The notes under the pieces were generated by a model. It was not told where the DNA came from. It made no database searches and saw only the letters and a program-made list of their open reading frames with translations. The position numbers were made by a program, and so were the translations under genes. Shown here in pieces: positions 17,395 through 25,375 of a stretch of 64,000 bases of DNA (positions are counted from its first letter, which is position 1; each line of letters begins with the position of its first letter). Origin of the DNA: Streptococcus mitis SK579 (GTDB lineage: Bacteria; Bacillota; Bacilli; Lactobacillales; Streptococcaceae); the NCBI RefSeq assembly GCF_000257905.1, contig NZ_AJJL01000078.1, forward strand, positions 16,983-80,982, written 5' to 3'.

Positions 17395-17423
17395 ATTATA
17401 ACACGTGCTACACGTATTGTAAA
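17395..17423 (-). promoter_or_regulatory. hicAB promoter with palindromic operator in the spacer
   Basis: On the minus strand: TTTACA (17423-17418), 17 bp, TATAAT (17400-17395). The spacer holds the palindrome ACGTG-TAG-CACGT (17403-17415), a typical place for HicB to block RNA polymerase. Confidence 0.82.
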
Positions 17424-17767
17424 GGAGTAATACTTATTATTCTCTTATACATAAAAGCCCCTAGATGTGGTTCTAAGGGAAGTCTTATATAAACGGATAA
17501 GCAGAACTATCAGAGTTCCTGCTTTTCTCGACCCACTAGAAGTGGCTCGATTGAATCTTAACATTACTTCTCCTCTCTTCATTAAAAAATGATTATCACC
17601 CAAAATTATATTACGATTTTTCTAAAAGACTAGCAAAAACTACTAAATCAATACCTTCGGTAGAAGAGAAACTTGCATTGTCAGATAAACTGTTTCATCA
17701 TTTACCATACTTTATTCATTAGTAATATCCCTTGATTTGAAGTATAATATTGGAAAGGAAATCAGTA
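17424..17767. other. Gap with two hairpins
   Basis: No gene recognised. It holds AGCAG-AACT / AGTT-C-CTGCT followed by TTTT (about 17501-17527), a terminator-like structure reading rightwards, and CGA-C-CCACT / AGTGG-C-TCG (17529-17549). The rest is AT-rich without a visible frame. Confidence 0.5.
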
Positions 17768-17983
17768 ATGAATTTAGAACAATATTTAGGAAAAGAAATT
17801 AGGATTGTTTTTGTTGACGGACAAATTTTAGAGGGTCATTGTAATAGCTTTACAGGGAAACTTGATACGGAAGATGAACTCTATGATGAAATTACAATAA
17901 GAACAGATAAATATCCATATGTTGGATTTAATGAATCTGAAATCGCATCAATAGAGTTAACTCAAGATGGTATTACAAAATAA
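17768..17983 (+). CDS. Small Sm-like (LSM-fold) protein
   Basis: A 71-residue protein MNLEQYLGKEIRIVFVDGQI... with the pattern of an Sm fold: an N-terminal helix, then alternating strands with GKEIRIVFVDGQILEGHC and a late GFNESEIASIEL strand. The start at 17768 has AAAGGA upstream. Such Sm-like accessory proteins in streptococci have no assigned role. A broken paralogue lies at 18416. Its gene is followed by the CPCC protein gene after 15 nt. Confidence 0.7.
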   Translation: MNLEQYLGKEIRIVFVDGQILEGHCNSFTGKLDTEDELYDEITIRTDKYPYVGFNESEIASIELTQDGITK

Positions 17984-17998
17984 CAGGAGTTGCTTATC

Positions 17999-18403
17999 AT
18001 GAATAAAACTAAAAAAGAGAATTTAATTTTCATTGATGGTTGGGAGCATGTGCATTGCCCTGTATGTGGAACCTTAGTAGAAACTTATAATATTTGCGAT
18101 GTTTGTCATTGGCAAAATACGGGAGCATTTAATATCGATGGTGGTCCTAATAAAATGACGCTTGCTGAAGCGAAAATGGCTTATAAAAGGAAGAACGACA
18201 TGAATGAATCACAAAAGACTTGGGAAATTGACGGGGAAATCTGGCTACATTGCCCTGTTTGCGGAACTGAAGTTATGGACTATGATATCTGTGACGTCTG
18301 TCAGTGGCAAAATACAGGAGAAACTAATATAGATGGCGGCCCTAATGAAATGACACTTGCAGAAGCCAAAGAAGCTTACGCAAAAGGGATTCCAATAATA
18401 TAA
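17999..18403 (+). CDS. Tandem CPCC cysteine-rich protein
   Basis: A 134-residue protein made of two copies of one module. Repeat 1 (about residues 20-62) and repeat 2 (about 83-125) each carry CPVCGT, ICDVC-x-WQNTG, NIDGGPN and MTLAEAK. Four Cys per repeat fit two zinc-ribbon-like sites of the CPCC family. Start ATG 17999 follows CAGGAG; an in-frame TTG lies three codons earlier. An internal ATG at 18200 (codon 68) has AAAAGGA 8 nt upstream, so the second module may also be made alone. Function unknown. Confidence 0.78.
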   Translation: MNKTKKENLIFIDGWEHVHCPVCGTLVETYNICDVCHWQNTGAFNIDGGPNKMTLAEAKMAYKRKNDMNESQKTWEIDGEIWLHCPVCGTEVMDYDICDVCQWQNTGETNIDGGPNEMTLAEAKEAYAKGIPII

Positions 18404-18415
18404 AAAAGAAAATTT

Positions 18416-18603
18416 ATGGAACTTGAAAACTTTAACAATAAGGTTGTTAAAATTACTGATACTGACAATAAAACATATGAAGAGATTTGTCTTTTTAACG
18501 ATAAAGAAGTCTATGATGAAGAATATCTATCAAAACAGGAAATAGATGGATTAAACTATTCGAGAATGAAATTGTAACAGTTGAAATGATCAACAAAGAT
18601 TAA
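18416..18603 (+). pseudogene. Frameshifted Sm-like paralogue
   Basis: An ATG at 18416 opens 53 codons (MELENFNNKVVKITDTD...) ending at TAA 18575. A one-base shift near 18550 restores a frame ending IKLFENEIVTVEMINKD at 18601, which matches the pattern of the intact upstream protein's C-terminus (GFNESEIASIEL). The gene therefore looks like a second Sm-like copy broken by a frameshift. It has only a weak ribosome site. Confidence 0.6.
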
Positions 18604-18640
18604 ATGGAGTAAAAACTCCTTCTAATAGATAGCCACTATT

Positions 18641-18967
18641 TCACTTTTCAACCATGTTTATAATTTCTTTTAAGCTTGGTTTTGTTTTTCTGATTCTATC
18701 CCATGATCTCATTTTTAAAAAAGTCCCTAAATAGATACCGTTTATCTTTGGTAATTCGTTAGAAAGATTGTACCTCTCTCGAATCTCATCTTTATGACTT
18801 TCTACAAATTTGCTACGAGGTAAGCAATAAAAAATACCTTCCCCAAAATAACTTAAACCTTCATCAAATAGTTCAATAAGCTCTTCAGGTTTTACAAAAA
18901 TCGATCTATTAACTCTATCTTTGCCACTGGCAAAGGCTTTCTCCACAAATCTTTTATCTAGTCCCAT
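18641..18967 (-). CDS. Hypothetical protein, 108 residues
   Basis: Not recognised. A basic, soluble protein without signal peptide or membrane span; aromatic-rich middle (LSYFGEGIFYCLPRSKFV) and KMRSWDRIRKTKPS near the C-terminus. It starts 2 nt after the stop of the 65-residue gene upstream, so the pair looks like a unit. Codon use is AT-rich like the rest of the accessory patch. The GAGAG ribosome site is modest. Confidence 0.55.
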   Translation of the reverse strand: MGLDKRFVEKAFASGKDRVNRSIFVKPEELIELFDEGLSYFGEGIFYCLPRSKFVESHKDEIRERYNLSNELPKINGIYLGTFLKMRSWDRIRKTKPSLKEIINMVEK

Positions 18968-18969
18968 CT

Positions 18970-19167
18970 TTATTTAACTCTCTCAAATTGTTTTAGTTCC
19001 AGAACAGTCAGTTCTTTAAATTCTTTTCCTGTTTCGTTTAAATATTTGTTGATTTTTCCAAGATTGTATTTCATAGGTGCTGGTTTCACTCCATTTGGTA
19101 AACCAACTAGTCCGTCAAGTTCCATAAATGACTTATTTTCAAGTAGCTTTGAATTTGAAGTATTCAT
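18970..19167 (-). CDS. Hypothetical protein, 65 residues
   Basis: Not recognised. It reads MNTSNSKLLENKSFMELDGL, then LPNGVKPAPMKYNLGKINKYL. The best ribosome site (AAAAGGGG) is placed for an out-of-frame ATG at 19177 (12 codons, MELDEYFKFKAT), so either initiation is inefficient or the 5' end has been rearranged. Paired with the 108-residue gene. Possibly a remnant of a larger accessory cassette. Confidence 0.45.
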   Translation of the reverse strand: MNTSNSKLLENKSFMELDGLVGLPNGVKPAPMKYNLGKINKYLNETGKEFKELTVLELKQFERVK

Positions 19168-19559
19168 CTAGTTCCATTTTCCCCTTTTCAAATATTGCTA
19201 TCTAAATTTATATCTACTATGTACTTTATCAAGAAAATTTCCTAACTTGGTAATTCCGTTATTTCCACTACTTATCACCTCTCTTTTCATTATAGTTCAT
19301 GCAATAACATTTAGCAATGTTATTTCTCAAATCAGTAATTCCACTTCTTTAGACTCAACTATCATATTTTGAACTTTAAGGAAAATCCATTCTCTCATGC
19401 TGATACCTCTCCTCATTAAATTAAATAGTCAAAAAGATTCTATCTCACACCCTGAATATTACAAAACCATTGAAATATCACAACTAATAGGCTAGAATGG
19501 ACATAGTAAGATATATTAGATGAGTCATTCTACTCAAATCCACGTTAGAAAGGACTGCT
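19168..19559. other. Gap with degenerate short frames
   Basis: On the minus strand an ATG at 19398 preceded by a strong GAGGAGAGG site opens only 23 codons (MREWIFLKVQNMIVESKEVE...), and an ATG at 19290 opens 30 codons. Both look like the remains of genes rather than working ones. The right part, up to rarA, is unremarkable AT-rich sequence. Confidence 0.45.
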
Positions 19560-20831
19560 ATGCCAGACAATCTCGCGCTTCGCATGCGCCCTAAAACCAT
19601 CGACCAGGTCATCGGTCAGGAACATCTGGTGGGACAAGGAAAAATCATCCGCCGCATGGTAGAAGCCAACCGCCTGTCCTCCATGATTCTCTATGGCCCT
19701 CCGGGAATCGGCAAGACCAGTATTGCCTCTGCTATCGCAGGGACGACCAAGTATGCCTTTCGAACTTTCAATGCGACAGTTGATAGTAAAAAGCGACTGC
19801 AAGAAATTGCGGAAGAGGCTAAATTCTCTGGTGGTCTCGTCCTATTACTAGACGAGATTCATAGACTAGATAAAACCAAGCAAGACTTCCTCTTGCCTCT
19901 CTTGGAAAGTGGACTGGTCATCATGATTGGGGCTACAACTGAAAATCCTTTCTTCTCTGTCACTCCTGCCATTCGTAGCCGTGTTCAAATTTTTGAGTTG
20001 GAACCTCTGTCTAACCAAGACGTCAAAGAGGCTCTTCAGATAGCTCTAAATAACCCTGAACGTGGTTTTGATTTTCCAGTAGAACTAGATGAGGATGCGC
20101 TGGATTTCATTGCGACCTCTACAAACGGAGACCTTCGTTCTGCCTTTAACTCACTGGATTTGGCAGTTCTCTCTACCCCTGAGAATGACGAGGGCATACG
20201 CCATATCACTCTAGACATAATGGAAAATAGCCTGCAGCGGAGCTACATTACCATGGACAAGGATGGGGATGGACATTACGACGTACTCTCAGCCCTGCAA
20301 AAGTCCATACGAGGTTCGGATGTAGATGCCAGTCTCCACTACGCAGCACGCTTGATTGAGGCTGGTGATTTGCCTAGTCTCGCTCGTCGCTTGACTGTTA
20401 TCGCCTATGAAGATATCGGTTTGGCCAATCCTGAAGCCCAGATTCACACCGTGACTGCTCTTGATGCTGCCCAGAAGATTGGGTTCCCAGAAGCCCGCAT
20501 TCTCATTGCCAATGTCGTGATTGATTTAGCCCTTTCTCCAAAATCCAATTCAGCATACGTGGCTATGGACAAGGCTCTTGCCGACCTCAAAACATCAGGG
20601 CACTTGCCTATTCCGCGGCACCTGCGTGATGGGCACTACAGTGGAAGCAAGGAACTAGGGAATGCCCAAGACTATCTCTATCCACACAACTATCCTGGAA
20701 ATTGGATTAAACAAGACTATCTGCCAGAAAAAATCCGTAACCATCACTATTTCCAAGCAGAAGATACTGGTAAATATGAACGAGCTTTGGCTCAAAGAAA
20801 GGAAGCTATCGACCGTTTACGAAAAATCTGA
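19560..20831 (+). CDS. rarA: Replication-associated recombination protein A (AAA+ ATPase)
   Basis: A 423-residue clamp-loader-like ATPase: Walker A GPPGIGKTS (about residues 46-54), Walker B LLLDEIHR (about 96-103), sensor 1 GATTENP, and the C-terminal MgsA/RarA domain with RHLRDGHY. It acts at stalled forks and in recombination with RecA and single-strand-binding protein. ATG has AAAGGA upstream. Location next to a structured RNA and tRNA-Lys is shared with other Firmicutes. Confidence 0.96.
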   Translation: MPDNLALRMRPKTIDQVIGQEHLVGQGKIIRRMVEANRLSSMILYGPPGIGKTSIASAIAGTTKYAFRTFNATVDSKKRLQEIAEEAKFSGGLVLLLDEIHRLDKTKQDFLLPLLESGLVIMIGATTENPFFSVTPAIRSRVQIFELEPLSNQDVKEALQIALNNPERGFDFPVELDEDALDFIATSTNGDLRSAFNSLDLAVLSTPENDEGIRHITLDIMENSLQRSYITMDKDGDGHYDVLSALQKSIRGSDVDASLHYAARLIEAGDLPSLARRLTVIAYEDIGLANPEAQIHTVTALDAAQKIGFPEARILIANVVIDLALSPKSNSAYVAMDKALADLKTSGHLPIPRHLRDGHYSGSKELGNAQDYLYPHNYPGNWIKQDYLPEKIRNHHYFQAEDTGKYERALAQRKEAIDRLRKI

Positions 20832-20860
20832 AATCCTTTTCAAAAAATTGCACTTTCCTC

Positions 20861-20888
20861 TTGATTTTTTTTGAAAAAGTGGTATCAT
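20861..20888 (+). promoter_or_regulatory. Promoter of the probable 6S RNA
   Basis: TTGATT (20861-20866), 16 bp, TATCAT (20883-20888), followed by the structured RNA with no coding frame. Confidence 0.6.
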
Positions 20889-20894
20889 ATAAAC

Positions 20895-21092
20895 ATAGAA
20901 ACGCTGTGGTGTACGACTTCACACTTAAGTGTTGACCGACTATTTTTTGTATTATTAGGGAAACAAAAGTCTTCTAACAGCATGTAGGCCGTCTCACACG
21001 GAAACAGCTTCAGTTAGAGCGAGTTGCCCACCTGCTTAATTGCGCGGGTTCAATACAAACCGTGAAGTTTCGGCACCAATACAGCTTTTTTC
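20895..21092 (+). ncRNA. ssrS: Probable 6S RNA
   Basis: About 195 nt without a reading frame. The ends pair: GCTGT-GGTG (20903-20911) with CACC...ACAGC (21074-21085), and a T-run follows. The interior has extended imperfect stems, giving one long rod as in 6S RNA, which binds sigma-A RNA polymerase holoenzyme. Position next to rarA agrees with B. subtilis, where a 6S RNA gene lies in the same neighbourhood. Another structured RNA cannot be excluded from the sequence alone. Confidence 0.72.
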
Positions 21093-21095
21093 TTT

Positions 21096-21168
21096 GCCTC
21101 CTTAGCTCAGCTGGCAGAGCAGCGGACTCTTAATCCGTGGGTCACAGGTTCGATCCCTGTAGGGGGCA
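21096..21168 (+). tRNA. tRNA-Lys(CTT)
   Basis: A full cloverleaf: acceptor GCCTCCT/AGGGGGC, D arm with AGCTCAG, anticodon loop CTCTTAA with anticodon CTT, T arm ACAGG-TTCGATC-CCTGT, discriminator A. All stems are intact. CCA is not encoded. Confidence 0.97.
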
Positions 21169-21183
21169 TCTAAATACAACAGG

Positions 21184-21214
21184 AAAAAGCCTTGTAAATC
21201 AAGGCTTTTTTTGC
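21184..21214 (+). terminator. Terminator after tRNA-Lys
   Basis: AAAAAGCCTTG / CAAGGCTTTTTTT. The same hairpin is repeated after every tRNA-Lys copy or fragment in the next 6 kb. Confidence 0.88.
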
Positions 21215-21455
21215 TTGTCTATAACTGATTTACCCCATCATTTGTCCCACATTTTAAATCTATCTTTTCTTTTTGAATCAAATTACATCTTTACAAATAG
21301 TGTAAAGCCAGTTACTTTTGCTTTGATTCCATACAATATTTTCATGTAGAGAAGACAAATTTTATCTTCTCTTTTTATTTTCAAAATAATAAAAACTGAT
21401 TTTCTTTTCATAAATCAGACTGAAACTTCCAAATTTTCCATTTTGTTTATTGACA
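21215..21455. other. Gap to the right of tRNA-Lys
   Basis: No gene. At about 21230-21265 the stretch CCCCATCATTTGTCCCACAT followed by TTTAAA resembles the flanking block kept at 25121-25145 and 26794-26815, where the minus strand reads ...KVGQK. It is probably a decayed end of an inserted element. Confidence 0.45.
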
Positions 21456-21478
21456 TTTCCTCTAAAAAGGTGTATAAT
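21450..21478 (+). promoter_or_regulatory. Consensus promoter before the DUF308-type gene
   Basis: TTGACA (21450-21455), 17 bp, TATAAT (21473-21478): both boxes match consensus exactly. Confidence 0.85.
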
Positions 21479-21517
21479 ATTTTTATTATCAAACTATACT
21501 ATACTATATAGGGGGTA

Positions 21518-22003
21518 TTGACAGGAGTTGTTTTTGTCCTTTTAGGACTTTTCCTATTTACAAACCCAGTAGCTAATCTTGTTGCTTACAGCTGGTGGAT
21601 TGCATTTGGTTTACTGGTTTCTTCTATAGCAGCTATTTTAGGCTATTTCTCTGTACCAAAAGAGCTTCGCTCACCAGCTCATCTTTTCCAAGGGATTGTT
21701 AATCTTCTCTTAGCTCTTTACCTCGTTGCCTATGGCTTTGTGACGCTGCCAGTTGTCATTCCAACTATTTTAGGAATTTGGTTAATTGTAGAAGCCATTA
21801 TAGTTTTCTTTAAAGGCAATCGTCTGGGATTGATTTTCCCTATTATTGGCAACCATATCATGTGGATAGCGTTGCTTGCATTTTTACTAGGTCTAGTGAT
21901 TTTGTTCAATCCAGTAGCTACAAGTGTCTTTGTCGTTTATGTCGTTGCCTTTGCATTTTTAATTGTTGGTTTCACCTATATCCTTGATGCCTTTCGTAAA
22001 TAA
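21518..22003 (+). CDS. HdeD/DUF308-like membrane protein
   Basis: A 161-residue protein of six hydrophobic segments, with two similar halves (LLGLFLFTNPVANLVAYSWW and FLLGLVILFNPVATSVFVVY), typical of the DUF308/HdeD family. The only in-frame start is a TTG at 21518, 2 nt after GGGGG; TAG at 21509 blocks any longer N-terminus. Translation start is therefore doubtful and a short N-terminal loss is possible. A perfect promoter lies about 40 nt upstream. Function unknown; relatives are linked to acid stress in enterobacteria. Confidence 0.65.
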   Translation: MTGVVFVLLGLFLFTNPVANLVAYSWWIAFGLLVSSIAAILGYFSVPKELRSPAHLFQGIVNLLLALYLVAYGFVTLPVVIPTILGIWLIVEAIIVFFKGNRLGLIFPIIGNHIMWIALLAFLLGLVILFNPVATSVFVVYVVAFAFLIVGFTYILDAFRK

Positions 22004-22065
22004 TCTAGCTGCCATTTTGGGCATATTAAAATAGCTGGGAAGTTACATTCTCAGCTTTTTCTGTT

Positions 22066-22138
22066 GCCTCCTTAGCTCAGTTGGTAGAGCAGTAGACTCT
22101 TAAGCTATGGGGCGCAGGTTCGAGCCCTGCAGGGGGCA
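22066..22138 (+). tRNA. Second tRNA-Lys(CTT)-like gene with an anticodon-stem mismatch
   Basis: The acceptor, D and T arms match the first tRNA-Lys, and the loop CTCTTAA keeps anticodon CTT. The anticodon stem GTAGA/GCTAT has an A-G opposition next to the loop (position 31-39) and a G-T closing pair, so folding may be weaker. The T arm is GCAGG-TTCGAGC-CCTGC, fully paired. A matching terminator follows at about 22155-22185. It may be a drifting duplicate. Confidence 0.8.
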
Positions 22139-22278
22139 CATCTAAATCAACAGAAATAAGCCTTGAAACCAAGGCTTTTTTTAACGTCTAATAGCTTTTT
22201 GTAGAAAAGTATTTAAAAATAAAAGAGAAGAGAATCTCTCACTCTCTTCTCAGTATATCTTATTAAATTTAGTTTTTC

Positions 22279-23367
22279 TTAATCTAGCTGATTTTCCTTT
22301 GCAACGACAAATTCCTTAACCAATCGATAGATAACAGCAAATATCGGTGTAAAGAATATCATCCCAAGTAAGCCAAAGAGATTGCCTCCAATACTAGCAG
22401 CCGCAAGCGTGAAAATAGCTGGCAAACCAATAGACTGACCTACAACTCTAGGATAAATAAGGTTTCCTTCAATCAGCTGTATAACTTGATATAGAAGAAG
22501 AGAAAGTAAGGCTTGAGTAGGACTCACTGTGAAGATAAAAATCGCTCCCACAACACAAGCAATCATAGGCCCTACATAAGGAATGAACGATAGCACTCCT
22601 GCAAAGATACCTGTCATTACTCCATAGGGTATCCCAAACACGCTGTAACCAACCGCTATCATAACTCCTATGATAACTGCTTCAATCAGCTGACTCATCA
22701 AAAATTGGTCATAAGTCTCTAGTGCTACTTGTCCAATGTAAGTCAACTTTATCACCACCTTCTCTGGAAGAAAAACTTTTAGAAGTCGACTCGTCATCGC
22801 TGCCAAATGTTCCTTACTGGATAAAAATGAAAAGGTGAAGACTATAATCAAAAAGGCATTCATCAAACTTGAAAAAATATTGCCGATATTACTAGTCAGA
22901 CCTGATAAAAAACCTATCAAAGCTTGGCTAATAGAACTAGATTGTCCCTGTATGCCTGATACGATAGTTGACAACATGTCTTTGGTTACAAATTCCGAGC
23001 TGCCTAGCAATTTCCCAAGTTGAGTAAGGACTGTTGAAAGGACTGTTCCCAGCTGACTAATAGTCTGGGCTAGGGTTGGCAGCACCAAAACCAAAAGAGC
23101 AATCACGATTAAGATAAGAGCTAGGAAAACAAGTACCATGGCAATCGGACGACGCAACTCTGCCTTTACCTTCAATTTAACTAAGTACTGTTCAATTTTT
23201 TTCATAGGAACATTAAGCACAAAAGCAATAACAGCACCATAAATCAAGGTTGATATTACATCAAAGAGAGAGATTGCTCCTGATATAAAGCTCGATGCAT
23301 TCAGAATTACAAGAGCAACCAGCCCTATAAAAAGTATTAACGGGGTGTATTTTTTTACTAAGTTCAT
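22279..23367 (-). CDS. AI-2E family transporter
   Basis: A 362-residue polytopic protein of the AI-2E/PerM family: several N-terminal spans, a central amphipathic region, then YGVMTGIFAGVLSFIPYVGPMIACVVGAI and QLIEGNLIYPRVVGQSIGLP, both hallmark segments. Family members export varied substrates, including Na+/H+ exchange in some cases; an autoinducer role is not implied. It starts 9 nt after the preceding membrane gene's stop with AAGGAG upstream, forming a two-gene unit. Confidence 0.9.
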   Translation of the reverse strand: MNLVKKYTPLILFIGLVALVILNASSFISGAISLFDVISTLIYGAVIAFVLNVPMKKIEQYLVKLKVKAELRRPIAMVLVFLALILIVIALLVLVLPTLAQTISQLGTVLSTVLTQLGKLLGSSEFVTKDMLSTIVSGIQGQSSSISQALIGFLSGLTSNIGNIFSSLMNAFLIIVFTFSFLSSKEHLAAMTSRLLKVFLPEKVVIKLTYIGQVALETYDQFLMSQLIEAVIIGVMIAVGYSVFGIPYGVMTGIFAGVLSFIPYVGPMIACVVGAIFIFTVSPTQALLSLLLYQVIQLIEGNLIYPRVVGQSIGLPAIFTLAAASIGGNLFGLLGMIFFTPIFAVIYRLVKEFVVAKENQLD

Positions 23368-23376
23368 AAATTCTCC

Positions 23377-24666
23377 TTAATAAACATGTTTAGATACGAC
23401 TATACTATTTGGTTTTTCAAACTCTCGATTAAGGTAGGCTTGGTAAGTTCCTGGAGCGATAAATCCTTTGGGTGAGAGGATATCGGTGCCAGCCTGACCG
23501 ACTATGGTATCAGCCAAGAGCACACAGTTTGTAGATAAGACAAAGTAGGATTTAAACTTAGATTTGATAAATTTATAAAGTTCCCCATCTGTCTCATGTC
23601 TGATTTTATAAGCGTAGGTGTAGTCTTCCTTACCATCACCTGTCATGATTTTATCTGCACTTGGCTCCCATGGAATCGTCAGTTGTTTCAATTCAGCCAA
23701 CTTTTTCTGAACTGCTTTTTCCATTTCAGGCGTCAAATCTATCCCATAACCAAAAAGCGTTTTTTGACTCTCACGTTTACATAGGTCAATGTACTTGTCA
23801 CGATCACAGAAATATAAGACACCATCTCCTACCATACCAAATAAGGTCTCAGATGACGGATCATAGTTGCCATAAGAAATAACACGGCCCTGATAGCAGA
23901 TATCCACATGACCAATAGCTGAAAACAGGGAGGTCTCAGCTGTATGAACAAAAATTTCTAGCTCTGCTGTCTTACCAGACTTCACTATTCCAAGATGGAT
24001 ATCTTCTTCCTCATCAGCATTTTCCAGCATAAATTTGTTAATTTTTGCTAAAGTTCTTGCAGGGATGAGAGCGGCTAGGACAATAGGTAAGCTCATTCTT
24101 ACACGACGTTTGAGATGGTTTTTCCCAATTTCCTCCTCAAACAAGAAACCATCACGGATATTGGACACACCATAAAGGAAAAAATAAGCCCCTAATACAA
24201 AGAGTTGAAAGACAGAATTTCCTGTAGAGGACAAAAGACTAGTCCCACCAAGAAAAACTAGTACGAGTCCATCTAGTAAGAGACGAAAACGAGGTCGAAT
24301 TTTGTTTTTGCGGTAGAGAACATAGGTGACAAGGTTAATACTAGCATGAAAAATCTGATAAACTCCAATCACAAGAGCCAGAACATAAATCGGTATATCA
24401 GTCGCAAGATTAGAACCTAGCAAATATCCCAGCACTAACAATTTAACCAGTGCAACTCCCAAGGTATCCGTTGACTGGCTTTTTTTGAAAACTCTTAATA
24501 GCAAATCTACGACCGTTGCTATCCAAGCTAAAAACAGAACCAGGCGAATAACTGTTACTGGCAACCAAGTCCCCGTGACCATCAAGATGAGACCTAGCAG
24601 AACAAACAAGAACCCCTGAGCAAGTAATTTCTTACCTGTCAGACCTAAAGATAGAATTTTCGCCAT
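23377..24666 (-). CDS. Membrane protein with DUF308-like N-terminus and a permuted NlpC/P60-like C-terminus
   Basis: A 429-residue protein starting MAKILSLGLTG at 24666 with AAAGG 7 nt upstream (a TTG start at 24684 is less likely). Residues about 10-195 hold roughly six spans reminiscent of HdeD/DUF308. The soluble C-terminal half carries a His in SAIGHVDICYQG (about residue 267) and a Cys in STNCVLLADTIVG (about 386). That His-before-Cys order fits circularly permuted NlpC/P60 (YiiX/YaeF-like) hydrolases. Activity and substrate are not known; the assignment is inference from motif order. Probably co-transcribed with the AI-2E transporter. Confidence 0.65.
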   Translation of the reverse strand: MAKILSLGLTGKKLLAQGFLFVLLGLILMVTGTWLPVTVIRLVLFLAWIATVVDLLLRVFKKSQSTDTLGVALVKLLVLGYLLGSNLATDIPIYVLALVIGVYQIFHASINLVTYVLYRKNKIRPRFRLLLDGLVLVFLGGTSLLSSTGNSVFQLFVLGAYFFLYGVSNIRDGFLFEEEIGKNHLKRRVRMSLPIVLAALIPARTLAKINKFMLENADEEEDIHLGIVKSGKTAELEIFVHTAETSLFSAIGHVDICYQGRVISYGNYDPSSETLFGMVGDGVLYFCDRDKYIDLCKRESQKTLFGYGIDLTPEMEKAVQKKLAELKQLTIPWEPSADKIMTGDGKEDYTYAYKIRHETDGELYKFIKSKFKSYFVLSTNCVLLADTIVGQAGTDILSPKGFIAPGTYQAYLNREFEKPNSIVVSKHVY

Positions 24667-25220
24667 ATAAAAACCTTTCAACAATAAAAATTAAACACTC
24701 CGATTAAACTGACTAGTAAATAGCCAACACTACAAACAGCCTGTGCCAGCAACATATGGTGACTAGAAATGACTGTAATAATGTCACCATCTTGTCTTAT
24801 GCACTTCTAAAATTTGTTATATTGATTAGAAACCAGAGCTTATAAAAACTAGCTAAACTCGAGAGATAGACACAATTGCGACGAAAAAATGTATAACCAA
24901 TTCAACTTGTTAAGGTAAGAAAGCATTATTTCCAATCTATTAATTATTCATCTATTACCTATTATGACACAATATTCCCTATAGTTCAACTTTTTACTTG
25001 TTTTTATATTACACGGACTAAAAAGTTTTCAACAGTTGATTGCATGTGTTTTAATAAGTTTTAACCTTTCTTGGTTAGATAAAAAAAGAACCATACAGTT
25101 TAGAATCTGTATGGTTTTTGCCCCACTTTTGTCCCATTTTTAAATCATGACATTGAAAATACCTAAAATCACTTATATTTCAATATTTTTAATTGCTCTC
25201 AATATGAAAGTCCTTTCCAA

Positions 25221-25277
25221 ATCCCTGTAGGGGGCATCTAAATCAACAGGAAAAAGCCTTGGAATCAAGGCTTTTTT
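25221..25277 (+). repeat. tRNA-Lys 3'-end fragment with its terminator, copy 3
   Basis: Positions 25221-25243 equal 21153-21175 of the intact tRNA-Lys locus over 23 bases, covering the end of the T arm, acceptor strand and downstream bases. CAACAGG and the AAAAAGCCTTG/CAAGGCTTTTTT terminator follow. This is the footprint expected of an att repeat. Confidence 0.85.
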
Positions 25278-25320
25278 GTGTAGTCTTAGCACTAAAAAAC
25301 GATAGAAAAAACACCCCTTC

Positions 25321-25375
25321 TGAACTGCACCCCAAAAGTTAGACAGAAAAAACCTAACTTTTGTGGCGCAGTTCA
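25321..25375. repeat. Palindromic IS-end remnant
   Basis: TGAACTGCACCCCAAAAGTT at the left is mirrored by AACTTTTGTGGCGCAGTTCA at the right; the two 22-nt arms match at about 20 positions. The end sequence resembles terminal repeats of IS3-family elements. No transposase is present, so this is two facing ends or a miniature derivative. Confidence 0.65.
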
